Positions 1-9,085 of a stretch of 64,000 bases of DNA are shown piece by piece. The position numbers and the translations under genes were made by a program. The notes beneath the pieces were generated by a model. The model was given only the letters and a program-made list of their open reading frames with translations, had not been told where the DNA came from and searched no databases. The DNA is from Mucilaginibacter gossypii. GTDB taxonomy: Bacteria; Bacteroidota; Bacteroidia; Sphingobacteriales; Sphingobacteriaceae. Numbering within the stretch: position 1 is the first letter of the stretch; each line of letters starts with the position of its first letter. The DNA is taken from assembly GCF_900100945.1 (NCBI RefSeq), contig NZ_FNCG01000009.1:1-64000 (forward strand), given 5' to 3'.

Positions 1-155
1 TTAGAATCGCCTAACGACACACTATCAGGCGGCAGTTTAGCCGGGATAACCGGAACAGGCAGGTGTCCGGACTTAATATTCTTATCAACTTTCTGCGCAT
101 AGCTATCAACTGTTAACAGGATAGCAAGTACAAACAACGTACTTATTTTTCTCAT
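1..155 (-). CDS. Exported protein, N-terminal 51 residues only
   Basis: The gene starts at an ATG at 155 and runs off the left edge of the window. The visible part begins with a typical signal peptide (MRKISTLFVLAILLTVDSYA, predicted cleavage after SYA, with Gln next). It then enters a Pro/Lys-rich stretch (LPVPVIPAKLPPD). The mature protein should be periplasmic or outer-membrane. Too little is present to name a family. It is transcribed away from the DUF3570 remnant to its right. Confidence 0.6.
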   Translation of the reverse strand, partial: MRKISTLFVLAILLTVDSYAQKVDKNIKSGHLPVPVIPAKLPPDSVSLGDS

Positions 156-606
156 TGATCAATAAATAAAAGGCAACAAAATGGTCAGGCTAAAAGTAGA
201 TTTTCTATTAAACTGAAAAGTTGTCAAAAACCGACTTTCATTTATTATAAAGCGGTTTTTTTGTGGGCAAAACATTTAACCTATTACACTACTCGCCTTG
301 CTTCATCCATATTCGCCGCCAGCCTCATCTTACCATGCAGAACAGAAATTGGCATTATTCTTAACCGATATAGCGCTACGTTTATTGCCGAGATAAGATT
401 TATTTCAGCCAGGTCACACAGCTCAATTGGCCAGTGCCTTACCGTCCAAATGTATTTGAACAGTCTCTTCCAGAGTAATTTTATCTTAGTTTTATGTAAC
501 AAACACCTGAGGGTGACATCTAAATCGAAATATGAATGATAGAAATAAGATCGTACGCCTGTCGGACCTGTTATACCTGATCGTAGGATACTGCCATTAA
601 GCATGA
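156..606. other. No gene recognised
   Basis: Short frames are open here on both strands but none has a recognisable signal, motif or coding character. The right part may be the decayed upstream portion of the DUF3570 gene that becomes readable from 607. Confidence 0.4.
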
Positions 607-1107
607 TTAACGAGGGGCTGCAGAGCAGGTAAAGAATCAGTCGCCAATTGCTACCCTTTTTCAGACAATGTCAAACTTTCCAACCAGGGTAAATCCTTCG
701 GATTTAGTAGGGCAAACTATTTCCTGGGAGATAATATTATTCTACGGTCCTATTATCGGTATTATACTGACAGCTGGGGCAGTAAATCAAATACGGCTAA
801 CCTGGAGATAACTTATAAAGTGTCACCTTTTTTGTCCATTTCACCGTTCTACCGATATTATACGCAAACTGCTGCCAAATATTTTGCTCCTTTCGAGCAA
901 AATAGCGCATCGCAGACTTATTTTACCAGCAATTATGAATATGCAAAATTCAACAGCCAGTTTTTTGGGGTCGGTTTCAGGATCGCTCCGCCTAAAGGTG
1001 TGTTGGGCTGGGGAAGTTTACATGACCTGGAAATACGGTATGGCCACTATAAGCAAAATGTTGGTTTAGTTTCTGATGTGGTATCAATCGGCCTCGGTTT
1101 TAAATAA
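607..1107 (+). pseudogene. DUF3570-type outer-membrane barrel, C-terminal remnant
   Basis: An open frame of about 166 codons without a proper start begins just after an in-frame TGA. It reads as the C-terminal part of a DUF3570 barrel: alternating aromatic strands such as ANYFLGDNIILRSYYRYYTD, SPFYRYYTQTAAKYFAPF, FRIAPPKG and LEIRYGHY, ending in a Lys residue. Complete family members are about 400 residues, so more than half is missing and the upstream 450 bp do not restore it. The family call rests on remembered motif resemblance. An internal Met at 820 could start a 95-aa product, but it would lack a signal peptide. Confidence 0.6.
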
Positions 1108-1633
1108 TCCCAACAAAATGAACATGTCAAAGAATCCGGAAAGGTTTTAGTCTGGTTAGTTATGTTTATTTCTCCAGTTTTGTTACAAAACGAGATACCA
1201 TTATAAAGTAATTCTGCTGCTTTTTTGGTTCCCAATTTGTCTTTTGTTCCTCATTTTTCAGTGTCACGTAAATAGTTGTAATTATGGATGACTAAATACC
1301 ATTAAATGACACTAAATGTTACAAAACGCTCCAACTTTAGGGATATACAACGACCGATATTGTTACGATGATTTGTTGGGGCGGGTGTTAATGTGGATAA
1401 TTAAATTGTGGAAATTTAAAATACATGGGTTTAAATTTCACGATCCAAAGAAAATGTGTGCATTGTAAACAAACGTTCAATGTACACATTTTCACTCGAT
1501 TTTGCAGCACGCTGTTCAATAAGCGATTTAAAGCTGCAAAACAAAGAAGTAAAAAAATAAAGTTGAAAAGCTAAAGCCTGTTATTTTATCCGCTGAAGCA
1601 ATGCAATCCTTAAAAATGTAGCGTTTTTAAATA
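1108..1633. other. Intergenic, no gene seen
   Basis: AT-rich stretch with no convincing coding frame. It holds one long imperfect inverted repeat (1451-1492), listed separately. Confidence 0.5.
1451..1492. repeat. 15-bp inverted repeat with 12-nt spacer
   Basis: The arms AAAATGTGTGCATTG (1451-1465) and CAATGTACACATTTT (1478-1492) are complementary except for one pair. The arms end in A/T runs, so it could be a bidirectional terminator or a regulator site. It lies between two convergent units (the barrel remnant and the tolC operon), which favours a terminator. Confidence 0.4.
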
Positions 1634-1675
1634 CTCAAAAAGCCGCACTATTGCTTTGCGTATCGTGCAGCTTTA
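1634..1675 (-). terminator. Intrinsic terminator of the efflux operon
   Basis: Read on the minus strand, AAAGCTGCAC and GTGCGGCTTT form a 10-bp stem (one G-T pair) with a 16-nt loop, followed by further T residues. It lies about 60 nt downstream of the tolC-family stop codon. Confidence 0.65.
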
Positions 1676-1735
1676 TTTACCATTTAATAAATACTGGTAA
1701 ACTCGTCGCCTACCATCTTTTAATAGACGTTAAGC

Positions 1736-3187
1736 TTAATCAGAGACGTCGTAGGATATTTTCGTTCCGTTAACGAAGTCGAAAAGCGTCAGCCTCCGAA
1801 TATGATAATATGATTCCCAAAACAACCGGAGATTTTTTATAAACGCCCGCTTAGCTTCATCCTTTTCCGTTAAGGCGATATTCAATTCGGTCAGCCCGAT
1901 ACGACCGATAAGGAATTGTTGTTCAGCCAGATCATACCGTTCACTGGCTATAGTATCAGCCTGTCGCGCGATTTTGATATTGTCACTGATGAGCTCTGTG
2001 TTTTGAACCAGGTTAACGATCTCTTCTTCAATCGCGATTTGCTCGAGCTCAATATTGTACTGCTCTGTTTTTAAATTGGATAAAGCCAAGCTTCTCTTTC
2101 CCCGGTTCCGTCCCCAATCGACGATAGGAATACTTAGATTTAACGAAAGCTGTTGCTGGCCTCTCGACGAATTATAAACACCATATATGTTATCATCAGA
2201 TCCATTTACACCTGCTACGGCGCTCAAAGTCATCGAATAACGCTCCCGGTTAGCGCTTTCCAAATTGCTTTTGGCTTCCAGCATGCGTCTTTTAAAGGCA
2301 ATAAATTCCTTCCTGTTTTTTTTAGCAGCCGCAATAGCTTGGTCAACGGATAATTGCATTGCCGGGAGATTTTCCGGAATCAGCAGGTCAGCCAGACTGG
2401 TGTCTTTGATACCGGCATAAGCTTTTAATTTGTATACAGCAGATTTAAAGTCGACATTCGATTTTTGTAGGTCCTGCTGTGAATTCAGTATTTTCAGTTT
2501 TAACTGCAAAATCTTGTCCTTGGTTGTCGTACCAAGACTGATTCTCCGATCTTCAATAGTGTACAGGTGCTGAATATTTTGCAGGTTTTTAATGGCTAGC
2601 TTTTTATTCACCGATGCTTCAATAGCATCAAAAAAATAAGTTACGATGTTGTCAGACAGACTTTCCATCTCTTGAACGAACGCTTTTTCTCCTTCCTGCA
2701 TTTTCAAGGGTTCGATCTGTTTTTGCCATTTGAACCGATTGTAAGCAAACAACGGCTGGTTAATGACCAAGTTATAGAGGCTTCCGCTGTATTGCTTATA
2801 GCGATTCCCGAAGTCATCGAATCTGGACATATTGGTGGTCAGCGATAAGTCACCTCCAGTAGCGAGAATACTCTGACTTAAAATAGCACCCAGGTTGGAG
2901 TAATTTTGTTTGATCGGAATAAAGCGGAATGAGCCATCATCCTGCGATATTTTGGAATATTCCTTAGTATAATTCGCAAGACTACCGGTGATTACCACTT
3001 GCGGCTTGAGTGTTGCCTTGTAGTTTTCGAATGACCATGCTATGGTTTGACGGGTACTGTTGGCAAGCTTGGCCGATGCAGAATTATGGATGGCCAAAGC
3101 GATCATCTCGGACAGCGAATAGACCTTCTTTTCCTGGCTATGGCCAAGGACAGGAATAAGTAATAAGATAAACAAAAAGTACCTCAT
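1736..3187 (-). CDS. TolC-family outer-membrane efflux protein
   Basis: A 483-residue TolC-like channel, the third component of a tripartite pump, expected to form a trimeric outer-membrane barrel with a periplasmic coiled-coil tunnel. The start chosen is the ATG at 3187, which gives a clean signal peptide (MRYFLFILLLIPVLGHSQ). A longer frame reaches 3247 but overlaps the RND gene and lacks a signal. The protein shows the usual two repeats of long Gln/Asn/Leu-rich helices. The start lies 2 nt after the RND stop codon, so translation is probably coupled. It is the last gene of adaptor-RND-TolC. Confidence 0.9.
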   Translation of the reverse strand: MRYFLFILLLIPVLGHSQEKKVYSLSEMIALAIHNSASAKLANSTRQTIAWSFENYKATLKPQVVITGSLANYTKEYSKISQDDGSFRFIPIKQNYSNLGAILSQSILATGGDLSLTTNMSRFDDFGNRYKQYSGSLYNLVINQPLFAYNRFKWQKQIEPLKMQEGEKAFVQEMESLSDNIVTYFFDAIEASVNKKLAIKNLQNIQHLYTIEDRRISLGTTTKDKILQLKLKILNSQQDLQKSNVDFKSAVYKLKAYAGIKDTSLADLLIPENLPAMQLSVDQAIAAAKKNRKEFIAFKRRMLEAKSNLESANRERYSMTLSAVAGVNGSDDNIYGVYNSSRGQQQLSLNLSIPIVDWGRNRGKRSLALSNLKTEQYNIELEQIAIEEEIVNLVQNTELISDNIKIARQADTIASERYDLAEQQFLIGRIGLTELNIALTEKDEAKRAFIKNLRLFWESYYHIRRLTLFDFVNGTKISYDVSD

Positions 3188-3189
3188 CT

Positions 3190-6100
3190 TTATTTTGACA
3201 TTTTGAATTTGGTAGTAAGAAAGAAATAGGACAGAGGAACAAACCATACGGCCAGGAATGTCCCCATTGTTAATCCCCCGATGACCACATAGACCATCGG
3301 TCGTTGAAGGTCGCTGCCTATTCCCGGCGTTAACAGGACGGGTATCAGCGCGAGGCTGGTACTCAGTGAGGTCATTAACAATGGTTTCAGACAGATTTCA
3401 CCTGCTTGATGTAATAGATTTTCCAGTTGTTCGACACTTTCTGAACCATTTGACTCCTGAAATTGCCTCCTCAGCCGGTTGATCGTTTCGACTTTCAGTA
3501 TCGGATCGTCGACAATGATTCCCAGTACGACCACAAAGCCCACCGCAGCCATGATGTCCAGCGTGCCGCCTGAGATCCACAATAGCAGCAATGCTGCAGA
3601 CAACCCAATCGGCATGGTCAGCAGCACAATAAGCGGATAAGTGATGCTTTCAAACTGCATGGCGAGAATAAAGTAGAGCAGCAGGATAGAAATGAAGAAA
3701 ATGACTGCCAGATCTTTAACAGTGGCCTTACTGCTATAATACTTTCCCGTGAACGCAACAGAACAGTTTGAACGTAATGCGATTTGAGTAATGGAGTCGC
3801 TGAGCTTATCAATGTCATCATGATTTTGCTGTGCAAACAGGATTGATCGGTAAGGGCCGGCCCTGTCAGCAGTAACGTTTTTGGGATGTCCGACAAGTTC
3901 GTAATCGACCAAAGCAGTAAGTGGGTAAGATGAATGTTGCTTATTGATCACCGACTTGGCAAGCAAAGTGGTGAAATCAGCTTCCGGTCCGCTTAGTTGC
4001 AGCGACTCCCCCTGGTCTTCATTTCCTTGCCTGATCCTGTAAGGACCGAAAACCCTTTTAAGTTCCGACCTGACATCTTCAGCATCGATGTGGTAAGCTT
4101 CCAGCACCTTTTCCTTGAAAGACATGTCAATATTTTCTTCCTCCTGGAAGCCGGGGCCGAATTGCCAGTTATTGTTGTTTATGCCAGCTAGAGCTTTTTT
4201 CAGGGTTTTAAAATCCACTTCTCCTGAAGATGCAGAAATAGGTTTGAAGCGGGCCTCAAAGTACGGCTGATTATCTTCGAACAATTTGGTGAAAGCATTC
4301 GGTGCGTCTGTGATCGTGAATGTAGCATCAGGAAAGTGGGACTTCATGATTTGTGCGAGCTTCGCTATTCCCTGTCTCTTTTGTGCTTCGTTCTTAAAAT
4401 TGAAGTAGATTTCCGCGTGCTGTGTGTTGTTAGTGTTTTCGTTCAGGGCAAACTGCCTTATACCGATCTCAGCTTCCCAGGCAACATCTTTGTCCAAAAC
4501 ACGGGTTGCTGTAAGCGTATTATAACGATTAGCTTCGACTGCTAAGGGGGCGTTCCAGTCAAGTGTCATTAGGCTTTCGTTTTGCGCAATGTGCGGGAGC
4601 GAGGCAACGGGGATAAAACGATAGATAATAAAACAGGCAGGCATGAAAAGCAGCGTGATGTAGAAAAAGAGTTTTTTGTGCCTGAATACAACGCTGATCA
4701 TGCGATGATAACCGCCGGATATCCACAAATAGAATTGTGTATCCTGTTTTAGCGTTATCTGTCGTTTTCCTATGAGCAGCTTGTACAGCAGGGGGTTGAG
4801 CATAAATGCAACCAAAAGCGAGACTGTTAGTGATATGGTCAGCGCGATGGCCTGGTCGTATACCAGTGCGCCTGCGATCCCACTCAGGTAGACCAGCGGC
4901 GCGTAGACAGCCACCGTCGTCAGCACCTGGCTGATCACCGGAACTATGACCTCATTGGTACCCTGGACACAACTTTCTTCCGTATTCAGCCCTTCAAGCT
5001 GCTTCCTGTAAATATTATCCAGCACGACGATGGAATTATCGATCAGCATGCCGATGCCTAATGCAAGGCCAGAAAGCGAAATAATATTAAAAGATATTCC
5101 GAATATATAGAAGAATACAAAGGAGATGATCAGCGATAACGGGATACTGATGCTCATTAGCAGTGGCATCGCATAATTCCCCAAAAAAATAAATAAGAGC
5201 AAAATGCATAGTAATCCTCCGAAAAGCAGGTCCTGTACAAGATTACTGATGCCGGCTTCCAAAAGAAAATTCTGGTTCTGGGTAGTTGCAAATCTGATTT
5301 TGGGGTAGTCCTTTTGCAGGTATGATACGGTACTCAGGAGATGGGGCAGAACTTCATTCATCTTAGCGCCCGGCTGTTTCATAATATTGATAACGAGCCC
5401 TGCTTTACCGTTATAAATATGGTATCCTGTTGGAGACTCCCTGTATAGAGTAACATCTGCTATTGATCCGAGTGTCACGTGATGCGCGGAATCAATGGGA
5501 ATCATTACGGACTTCAGTTGTTCAATGCCCGGCGTGCGGCCTTTAAGCTTCAAAAAATAATTATTAGTACCGTCCTGTACGGTTAATGAACCCAAATCTG
5601 TTGCAGAAGCATCTATTGCTGAAGCAATACGGTCTATGTTTAAACCGATCCCGGACATTTTCCGGGTATCAGGAATAATTTTGATCACCGGACGCTGGGC
5701 ACCGCTGATATCTACCTGTGCAATACCCTCGATCTGCTCAAACCGGCGTTTGATCGAAGTTTGGGTCAATACCGACAGTTCAGGTAGCTGGGCTTCACTT
5801 TCTGGGGTCAGTTGCACTCTCAGAATCGGCACATCAGACGTATTTAGCCTGGAAATCTGCGGCCGTGGCATACCTGATGGCAGCGTACTAATGAGCCTAT
5901 CGATTTTTTCATTCACGTCCACATAGGCCAAATTCATATTAGTGCCGTACTGAAAGGAAACCCGCAAGGTCGCCGCGTGGTTGGTACTTGTTGTTTCTAT
6001 ATCCTGGAGGTGATCTACATTGATGACACTTTCCCGGATCAGACTGGTCACATTTCTTTCAATAGCAGCGGCGGCGGTATTCGGATAATTTACCTTGATC

Positions 6101-6231
6101 AGTATGACCGGAACATCAATAGAAGGGAGTAAGGATACCGGTATTTTTTGCAGCGCAAGTATCCCTAATATGCTGATCACCAAGAACGACATTAACACAG
6201 CTACCGGCCGTGCGATTAAATACCTGACCAT
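3190..6231 (-). CDS. RND-superfamily efflux permease (AcrB/CzcA-like)
   Basis: A 1013-residue inner-membrane proton antiporter of the RND superfamily, with the normal plan: TM1 near residues 10-28 (FLVISILGILALQKIPVSLLP), periplasmic porter domain, TM2-6, second porter domain, TM8-12. The TM4 signature reads GMLIDNSIVVLDN, so the charged pair is D398-N399 instead of Asp-Asp, a variant common in Bacteroidota. The TM10/11 region carries GIIVDDPILKVETINRLRR. The partner adaptor starts the operon 5 nt upstream and the TolC gene follows 2 nt downstream. The substrate cannot be read from sequence; the divergent peptide locus makes an exported peptide a possible cargo (inference). Confidence 0.92.
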   Translation of the reverse strand: MVRYLIARPVAVLMSFLVISILGILALQKIPVSLLPSIDVPVILIKVNYPNTAAAAIERNVTSLIRESVINVDHLQDIETTSTNHAATLRVSFQYGTNMNLAYVDVNEKIDRLISTLPSGMPRPQISRLNTSDVPILRVQLTPESEAQLPELSVLTQTSIKRRFEQIEGIAQVDISGAQRPVIKIIPDTRKMSGIGLNIDRIASAIDASATDLGSLTVQDGTNNYFLKLKGRTPGIEQLKSVMIPIDSAHHVTLGSIADVTLYRESPTGYHIYNGKAGLVINIMKQPGAKMNEVLPHLLSTVSYLQKDYPKIRFATTQNQNFLLEAGISNLVQDLLFGGLLCILLLFIFLGNYAMPLLMSISIPLSLIISFVFFYIFGISFNIISLSGLALGIGMLIDNSIVVLDNIYRKQLEGLNTEESCVQGTNEVIVPVISQVLTTVAVYAPLVYLSGIAGALVYDQAIALTISLTVSLLVAFMLNPLLYKLLIGKRQITLKQDTQFYLWISGGYHRMISVVFRHKKLFFYITLLFMPACFIIYRFIPVASLPHIAQNESLMTLDWNAPLAVEANRYNTLTATRVLDKDVAWEAEIGIRQFALNENTNNTQHAEIYFNFKNEAQKRQGIAKLAQIMKSHFPDATFTITDAPNAFTKLFEDNQPYFEARFKPISASSGEVDFKTLKKALAGINNNNWQFGPGFQEEENIDMSFKEKVLEAYHIDAEDVRSELKRVFGPYRIRQGNEDQGESLQLSGPEADFTTLLAKSVINKQHSSYPLTALVDYELVGHPKNVTADRAGPYRSILFAQQNHDDIDKLSDSITQIALRSNCSVAFTGKYYSSKATVKDLAVIFFISILLLYFILAMQFESITYPLIVLLTMPIGLSAALLLLWISGGTLDIMAAVGFVVVLGIIVDDPILKVETINRLRRQFQESNGSESVEQLENLLHQAGEICLKPLLMTSLSTSLALIPVLLTPGIGSDLQRPMVYVVIGGLTMGTFLAVWFVPLSYFFLTTKFKMSK

Positions 6232-6236
6232 AGATG

Positions 6237-7319
6237 TTATTTTGAGGTTTTGTTGATGGCTACGGGGCTGTCGCTGTTCAACTGCTGATTATTGGATATA
6301 ATGACGCTTTGGCCTGAAGTGATGCCGAAAAGTATTTCGACTTCTTTACCATCATCATGCCCGATGTTGACGTAATTCCAAACGGCCCGGCCGTTTTCAA
6401 ACGTGAACACGATCATCTTTCCGCCTCTGCTGACGACAGCCCGCTTCGGGAGCATGATCGCACGGTTCGCCGGGACATTGATCGTAGCCTGGGCGTTCAT
6501 CCCGGGCAAAAGAGCTCCGGGCTCGTTAATATGAAGCCGGACTTTGACCATACCGTTGTCCGCTACGATCGGGTTGATCTCTTCGACAACTGCCTTATGT
6601 ATCTTGTTCGTTGCCAAAGGAATAACCGTGCAATATTGTCCTTGCCTGATCTTATTGATATCTTCTTCCAGAAGATCGGTTTCCATAGAAAGATCCGTTG
6701 CGGAATAGATGGTAAATAGTTCATCGCCAGCCCTGACAAAATCGCCCTGATGCACCTTTAGGTTAGCCACTTTCCCTCCGAACGGGGCTCGTACTACGGC
6801 TCTGTCAAGTTCGTTCTGGCGCTCCTGTATATCGAGTTCCGCCTGAACAAGGCCGACATTCGATCTGATTTTATGATAAACAGTATCAAGCGTTGCAGGT
6901 GCTTTGTTTTTTAACAGTGACTCCTGGCTTAACAGGTCACTTTTGTAATTGACTGTACTATTGAACGCTGTCTCCTTTGCACGGTTTAGCTTAAGGAGCA
7001 GGTCTTTAGTGTCAAATTTTAATATTTCTTCGCCGATGCCGAAGACCGCGCTGTTGCCGGCTCTGCTCGAACTGATAACGCCACTCGCAGGGCTATAAAC
7101 CTTGGCGAATCTTTCCGGGTAGATTTTTCCGTTGCCTTCTATTTTAAATTGCATTTCCCTGACTTCCGCGTGAATAGTATCGACCATAATACGATCCGGG
7201 GTCGATGCCTGCAGCCCGGCAACATCTGTCGGAACACTGTCCTGATCCCCCCCGCTACAAGAAAGAAATAGGCAGAAAAGGAAGGTGATCGGGATAAAAA
7301 AACGTACTTGTTTTGTCAT
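6237..7319 (-). CDS. RND efflux periplasmic adaptor (membrane fusion lipoprotein)
   Basis: A 360-residue HlyD/AcrA-type adaptor that should bridge the RND pump and TolC. A lipoprotein signal (LFCLFLSC, lipid Cys21) anchors it to the inner membrane. A short helical hairpin region (about residues 100-165) is followed by the lipoyl-like half AVVRAPFGGKVANLKVHQGD, a beta-barrel domain (GQYCTVIPL, then LLPGMNAQATINVP) and a C-terminal membrane-proximal domain. It is the first gene of the minus-strand operon. Its start faces, across 256 bp, the small exported peptide gene, so the two arms share one regulatory region. Confidence 0.9.
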   Translation of the reverse strand: MTKQVRFFIPITFLFCLFLSCSGGDQDSVPTDVAGLQASTPDRIMVDTIHAEVREMQFKIEGNGKIYPERFAKVYSPASGVISSSRAGNSAVFGIGEEILKFDTKDLLLKLNRAKETAFNSTVNYKSDLLSQESLLKNKAPATLDTVYHKIRSNVGLVQAELDIQERQNELDRAVVRAPFGGKVANLKVHQGDFVRAGDELFTIYSATDLSMETDLLEEDINKIRQGQYCTVIPLATNKIHKAVVEEINPIVADNGMVKVRLHINEPGALLPGMNAQATINVPANRAIMLPKRAVVSRGGKMIVFTFENGRAVWNYVNIGHDDGKEVEILFGITSGQSVIISNNQQLNSDSPVAINKTSK

Positions 7320-7374
7320 ATACCTATTAGTTTGTCTATAAATGATGTACTGGGCAAAAACTGTTTTTTATATT

Positions 7375-7406
7375 AAATAGTATTTATCCGTATATGAAAT
7401 AGTATT
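7375..7406. promoter_or_regulatory. Direct repeat, possible LytTR-type binding site
   Basis: AAATAGTATT occurs at 7375-7384 and again at 7397-7406. Extending each copy by the four bases on its left gives 13 of 14 identical positions. The repeats are 22 bp apart start to start, i.e. two helical turns. LytTR regulators are known to bind pairs of about 9-10 bp direct repeats with this phasing, and two LytTR genes lie at 12.9 and 16.8 kb. The site sits 56 bp upstream of the adaptor start. Assignment to LytTR is inference. Confidence 0.4.
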
Positions 7407-7482
7407 ATATGAGGACTAAACCCATAATACAGAAATACAGAATTATATTCTCAATATTAAATAAAATAAATATTATATTCTG

Positions 7483-7513
7483 TTGTTATTTAATTTTTTG
7501 TTATATAATTTTG
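7483..7513 (+). promoter_or_regulatory. Bacteroidota-type promoter of the peptide gene
   Basis: TTG at 7483-7485, a 20-nt spacer, then TAATTTTG at 7506-7513 match the known Bacteroidota consensus (TTG, 19-21 nt, TAnnTTTG). The predicted start of transcription is near 7520, leaving a leader of about 55 nt before the ATG at 7576. Confidence 0.6.
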
Positions 7514-7575
7514 CTTTGTCGCCGGCCGGCAGCAATAGTCAATTATTATTTTTTTATTACTTAAAAAACATTATC

Positions 7576-7767
7576 ATGAAAATCTTGAAAAAAAACTTTT
7601 CAAAAATCGTGGCAACTTTCGTTCTTGTAGGATCAGGAATCGTTTTGCCTGCCAAATCAAATGCAACAGTACAATATTGCTGGGGCAGCCTTCGCACCGT
7701 GCAGGGTATTTCGGTTTGTGACGGCGCGGCGAACAACTGTACCCATCCGTGTACAGTTGCCAATTAA
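7576..7767 (+). CDS. Small exported four-cysteine peptide
   Basis: A 63-residue protein. I chose the ATG at 7576 because it gives a classical Sec signal: KKNFSK basic end, hydrophobic IVATFVLVGSGIVL, and an AKSNA cleavage site after residue 30. The mature product would be about 33 residues with cysteines at 35, 48, 55 and 59 (the last two as CTHPC), enough for two disulfides. It has its own promoter and a perfect palindromic terminator 9 nt after the stop codon, as expected for a highly expressed peptide. It resembles in size and setting the small NVEALA-type peptides of Bacteroidetes that sit beside propeller proteins, but lacks that motif. Function unknown; signal, toxin and structural peptide are all possible. 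Confidence 0.7.
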   Translation: MKILKKNFSKIVATFVLVGSGIVLPAKSNATVQYCWGSLRTVQGISVCDGAANNCTHPCTVAN

Positions 7768-7775
7768 TTCGTTAC

Positions 7776-7803
7776 CGGAGCCTGTGATCACAGGCTCCGT
7801 TTT
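7776..7803 (+). terminator. Perfect 24-bp palindrome plus T4: terminator or attenuator
   Basis: Positions 7776-7799 read identically on both strands (arms CGGAGCCTGT and ACAGGCTCCG around GATC) and are followed by TTTT. This is a very stable intrinsic terminator between the peptide gene and the propeller lipoprotein gene. As no other clear promoter is seen before 7877, read-through may set a high peptide to low machinery ratio. Confidence 0.8.
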
Positions 7804-7876
7804 CAGACCGCCGGAAAGTTTTAGCACAGGCCGGCATATTCCTGCTTAACGGATACATCTCAATGACTACACGAAC

Positions 7877-9085
7877 ATGAAACCTATACAATCACTTTTA
7901 CCCAAAGCTCTTGCCGCATCGATGGTGCTCCTATGTGCGATTAATTTCTCTTGCGGACATGCCGGAAAAAAGCCCTCGGATGCCAGGGAAATGACATTCA
8001 AGGTCACCGACAGTATCCCCTTATATAATGATTCGTTATCTTTCCGGTTCTTTGACGTCAGCAGATTTTCCAAGGACTCCATACTGGCGTTTCAGCATCC
8101 TGCCTTGAATTTATCTTTGTTAGATCGCAAGGGAGTTTTCCGGAAAAACATCAGTAAAAAGGGCGATCTGCTCGGCCAGTTCATCGGGACTTTTTTACAG
8201 CCGAATTTTTCTGCGGATGGTTACCTTTTCGTGGTAGAAGATGGCAATACGCCCTGCATCTCGGTATTTGATCCTGATCTGAAGTTTGTTAAAAGGATCT
8301 ACCTGAACGAATACATTGATTATGATTATGTTCCCACCCTACAGTCTACCTCTTTTGTTGAGAAGAATAATCAGGGGACGAAAATATTCCTGAGCACCAA
8401 TACCACGCAATACGGTTTTAGTTCAGCCGAATTATATAAACGGACCAGCAGTATTATAGAAATTGACCTGGATAAAGATTTTAACGTGAAAGGCAAAAAG
8501 CGATTTCTTCCATATCAGTCCTTTGAAAAGATCAGATCTGCGCTGTCGGAAAATAAAAAGGACTGGGATAGTCCGGTAGCCCAGCTTGCTGCCGACCCGA
8601 TTACCCGCAGCAGGTATGTAAAATATGAATTTGATGATAACCTGTATGCCTACGACCAAAACTGGCACCTGCTCAGAACTTATCATGTTTCTCCTCCTTA
8701 CTCTGGTGCGGGGTATGGCATCCCTTTTAACCAGGGTATCAGCGATCCGCAAAAAAGTATGGAAACAGATTTCAAATGGAGATACGCCAATATTTATTAT
8801 TACAGCATGGATGTCAGGGATGGCAAAGCCTTTCTGCTTTATTGGAAACCGCTGCCCGCTGACGGGATACCTAAAAACCAGTTCGAGGAGAATAAGGTGC
8901 TGGTGACTCCTGTACTCCATATCATCGACTTGAAGACCGGGAAGCAATTCTATACTAACCTTCCGGGTAAATTCTCTCCTTACAGCCATGTAGCTGCACT
9001 TAACCGGAAGGAAGTAATGATCTCCGGAAACTCCAAGACCAGTGAAGATATACAGCTTTATAAATTAAGATTAGCTTATGAATAA
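7877..9085 (+). CDS. 6-bladed beta-propeller lipoprotein (BF3164/DUF4221-like)
   Basis: A 402-residue predicted lipoprotein (signal ending INFSC, Cys26), so surface- or periplasm-facing. The mature part reads as a propeller: repeated short strands such as SLLDRKGVFRKNISKKGD, CISVFDPDLKFVKRIYL, YAYDQNWHLLRTYHV and LHIIDLKTGKQFYTNLPG, each with the hydrophobic-D-x-x-G pattern of TolB-like blades. Related proteins in Bacteroidetes are frequently encoded next to short exported peptides. The gene overlaps the next by 8 nt, pointing to coupled translation. Role in this locus (binding or sensing the peptide) is inference. Confidence 0.7.
   Translation: MKPIQSLLPKALAASMVLLCAINFSCGHAGKKPSDAREMTFKVTDSIPLYNDSLSFRFFDVSRFSKDSILAFQHPALNLSLLDRKGVFRKNISKKGDLLGQFIGTFLQPNFSADGYLFVVEDGNTPCISVFDPDLKFVKRIYLNEYIDYDYVPTLQSTSFVEKNNQGTKIFLSTNTTQYGFSSAELYKRTSSIIEIDLDKDFNVKGKKRFLPYQSFEKIRSALSENKKDWDSPVAQLAADPITRSRYVKYEFDDNLYAYDQNWHLLRTYHVSPPYSGAGYGIPFNQGISDPQKSMETDFKWRYANIYYYSMDVRDGKAFLLYWKPLPADGIPKNQFEENKVLVTPVLHIIDLKTGKQFYTNLPGKFSPYSHVAALNRKEVMISGNSKTSEDIQLYKLRLAYE

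Noticed and set aside
284..604. 106-codon minus-strand frame as a possible gene or transposase piece
   Set aside because: No signal, motif or recognisable transposase feature; likely chance.
8432..8989. 185-codon minus-strand frame
   Set aside because: Lies entirely inside the propeller lipoprotein gene, no motifs; antisense shadow.
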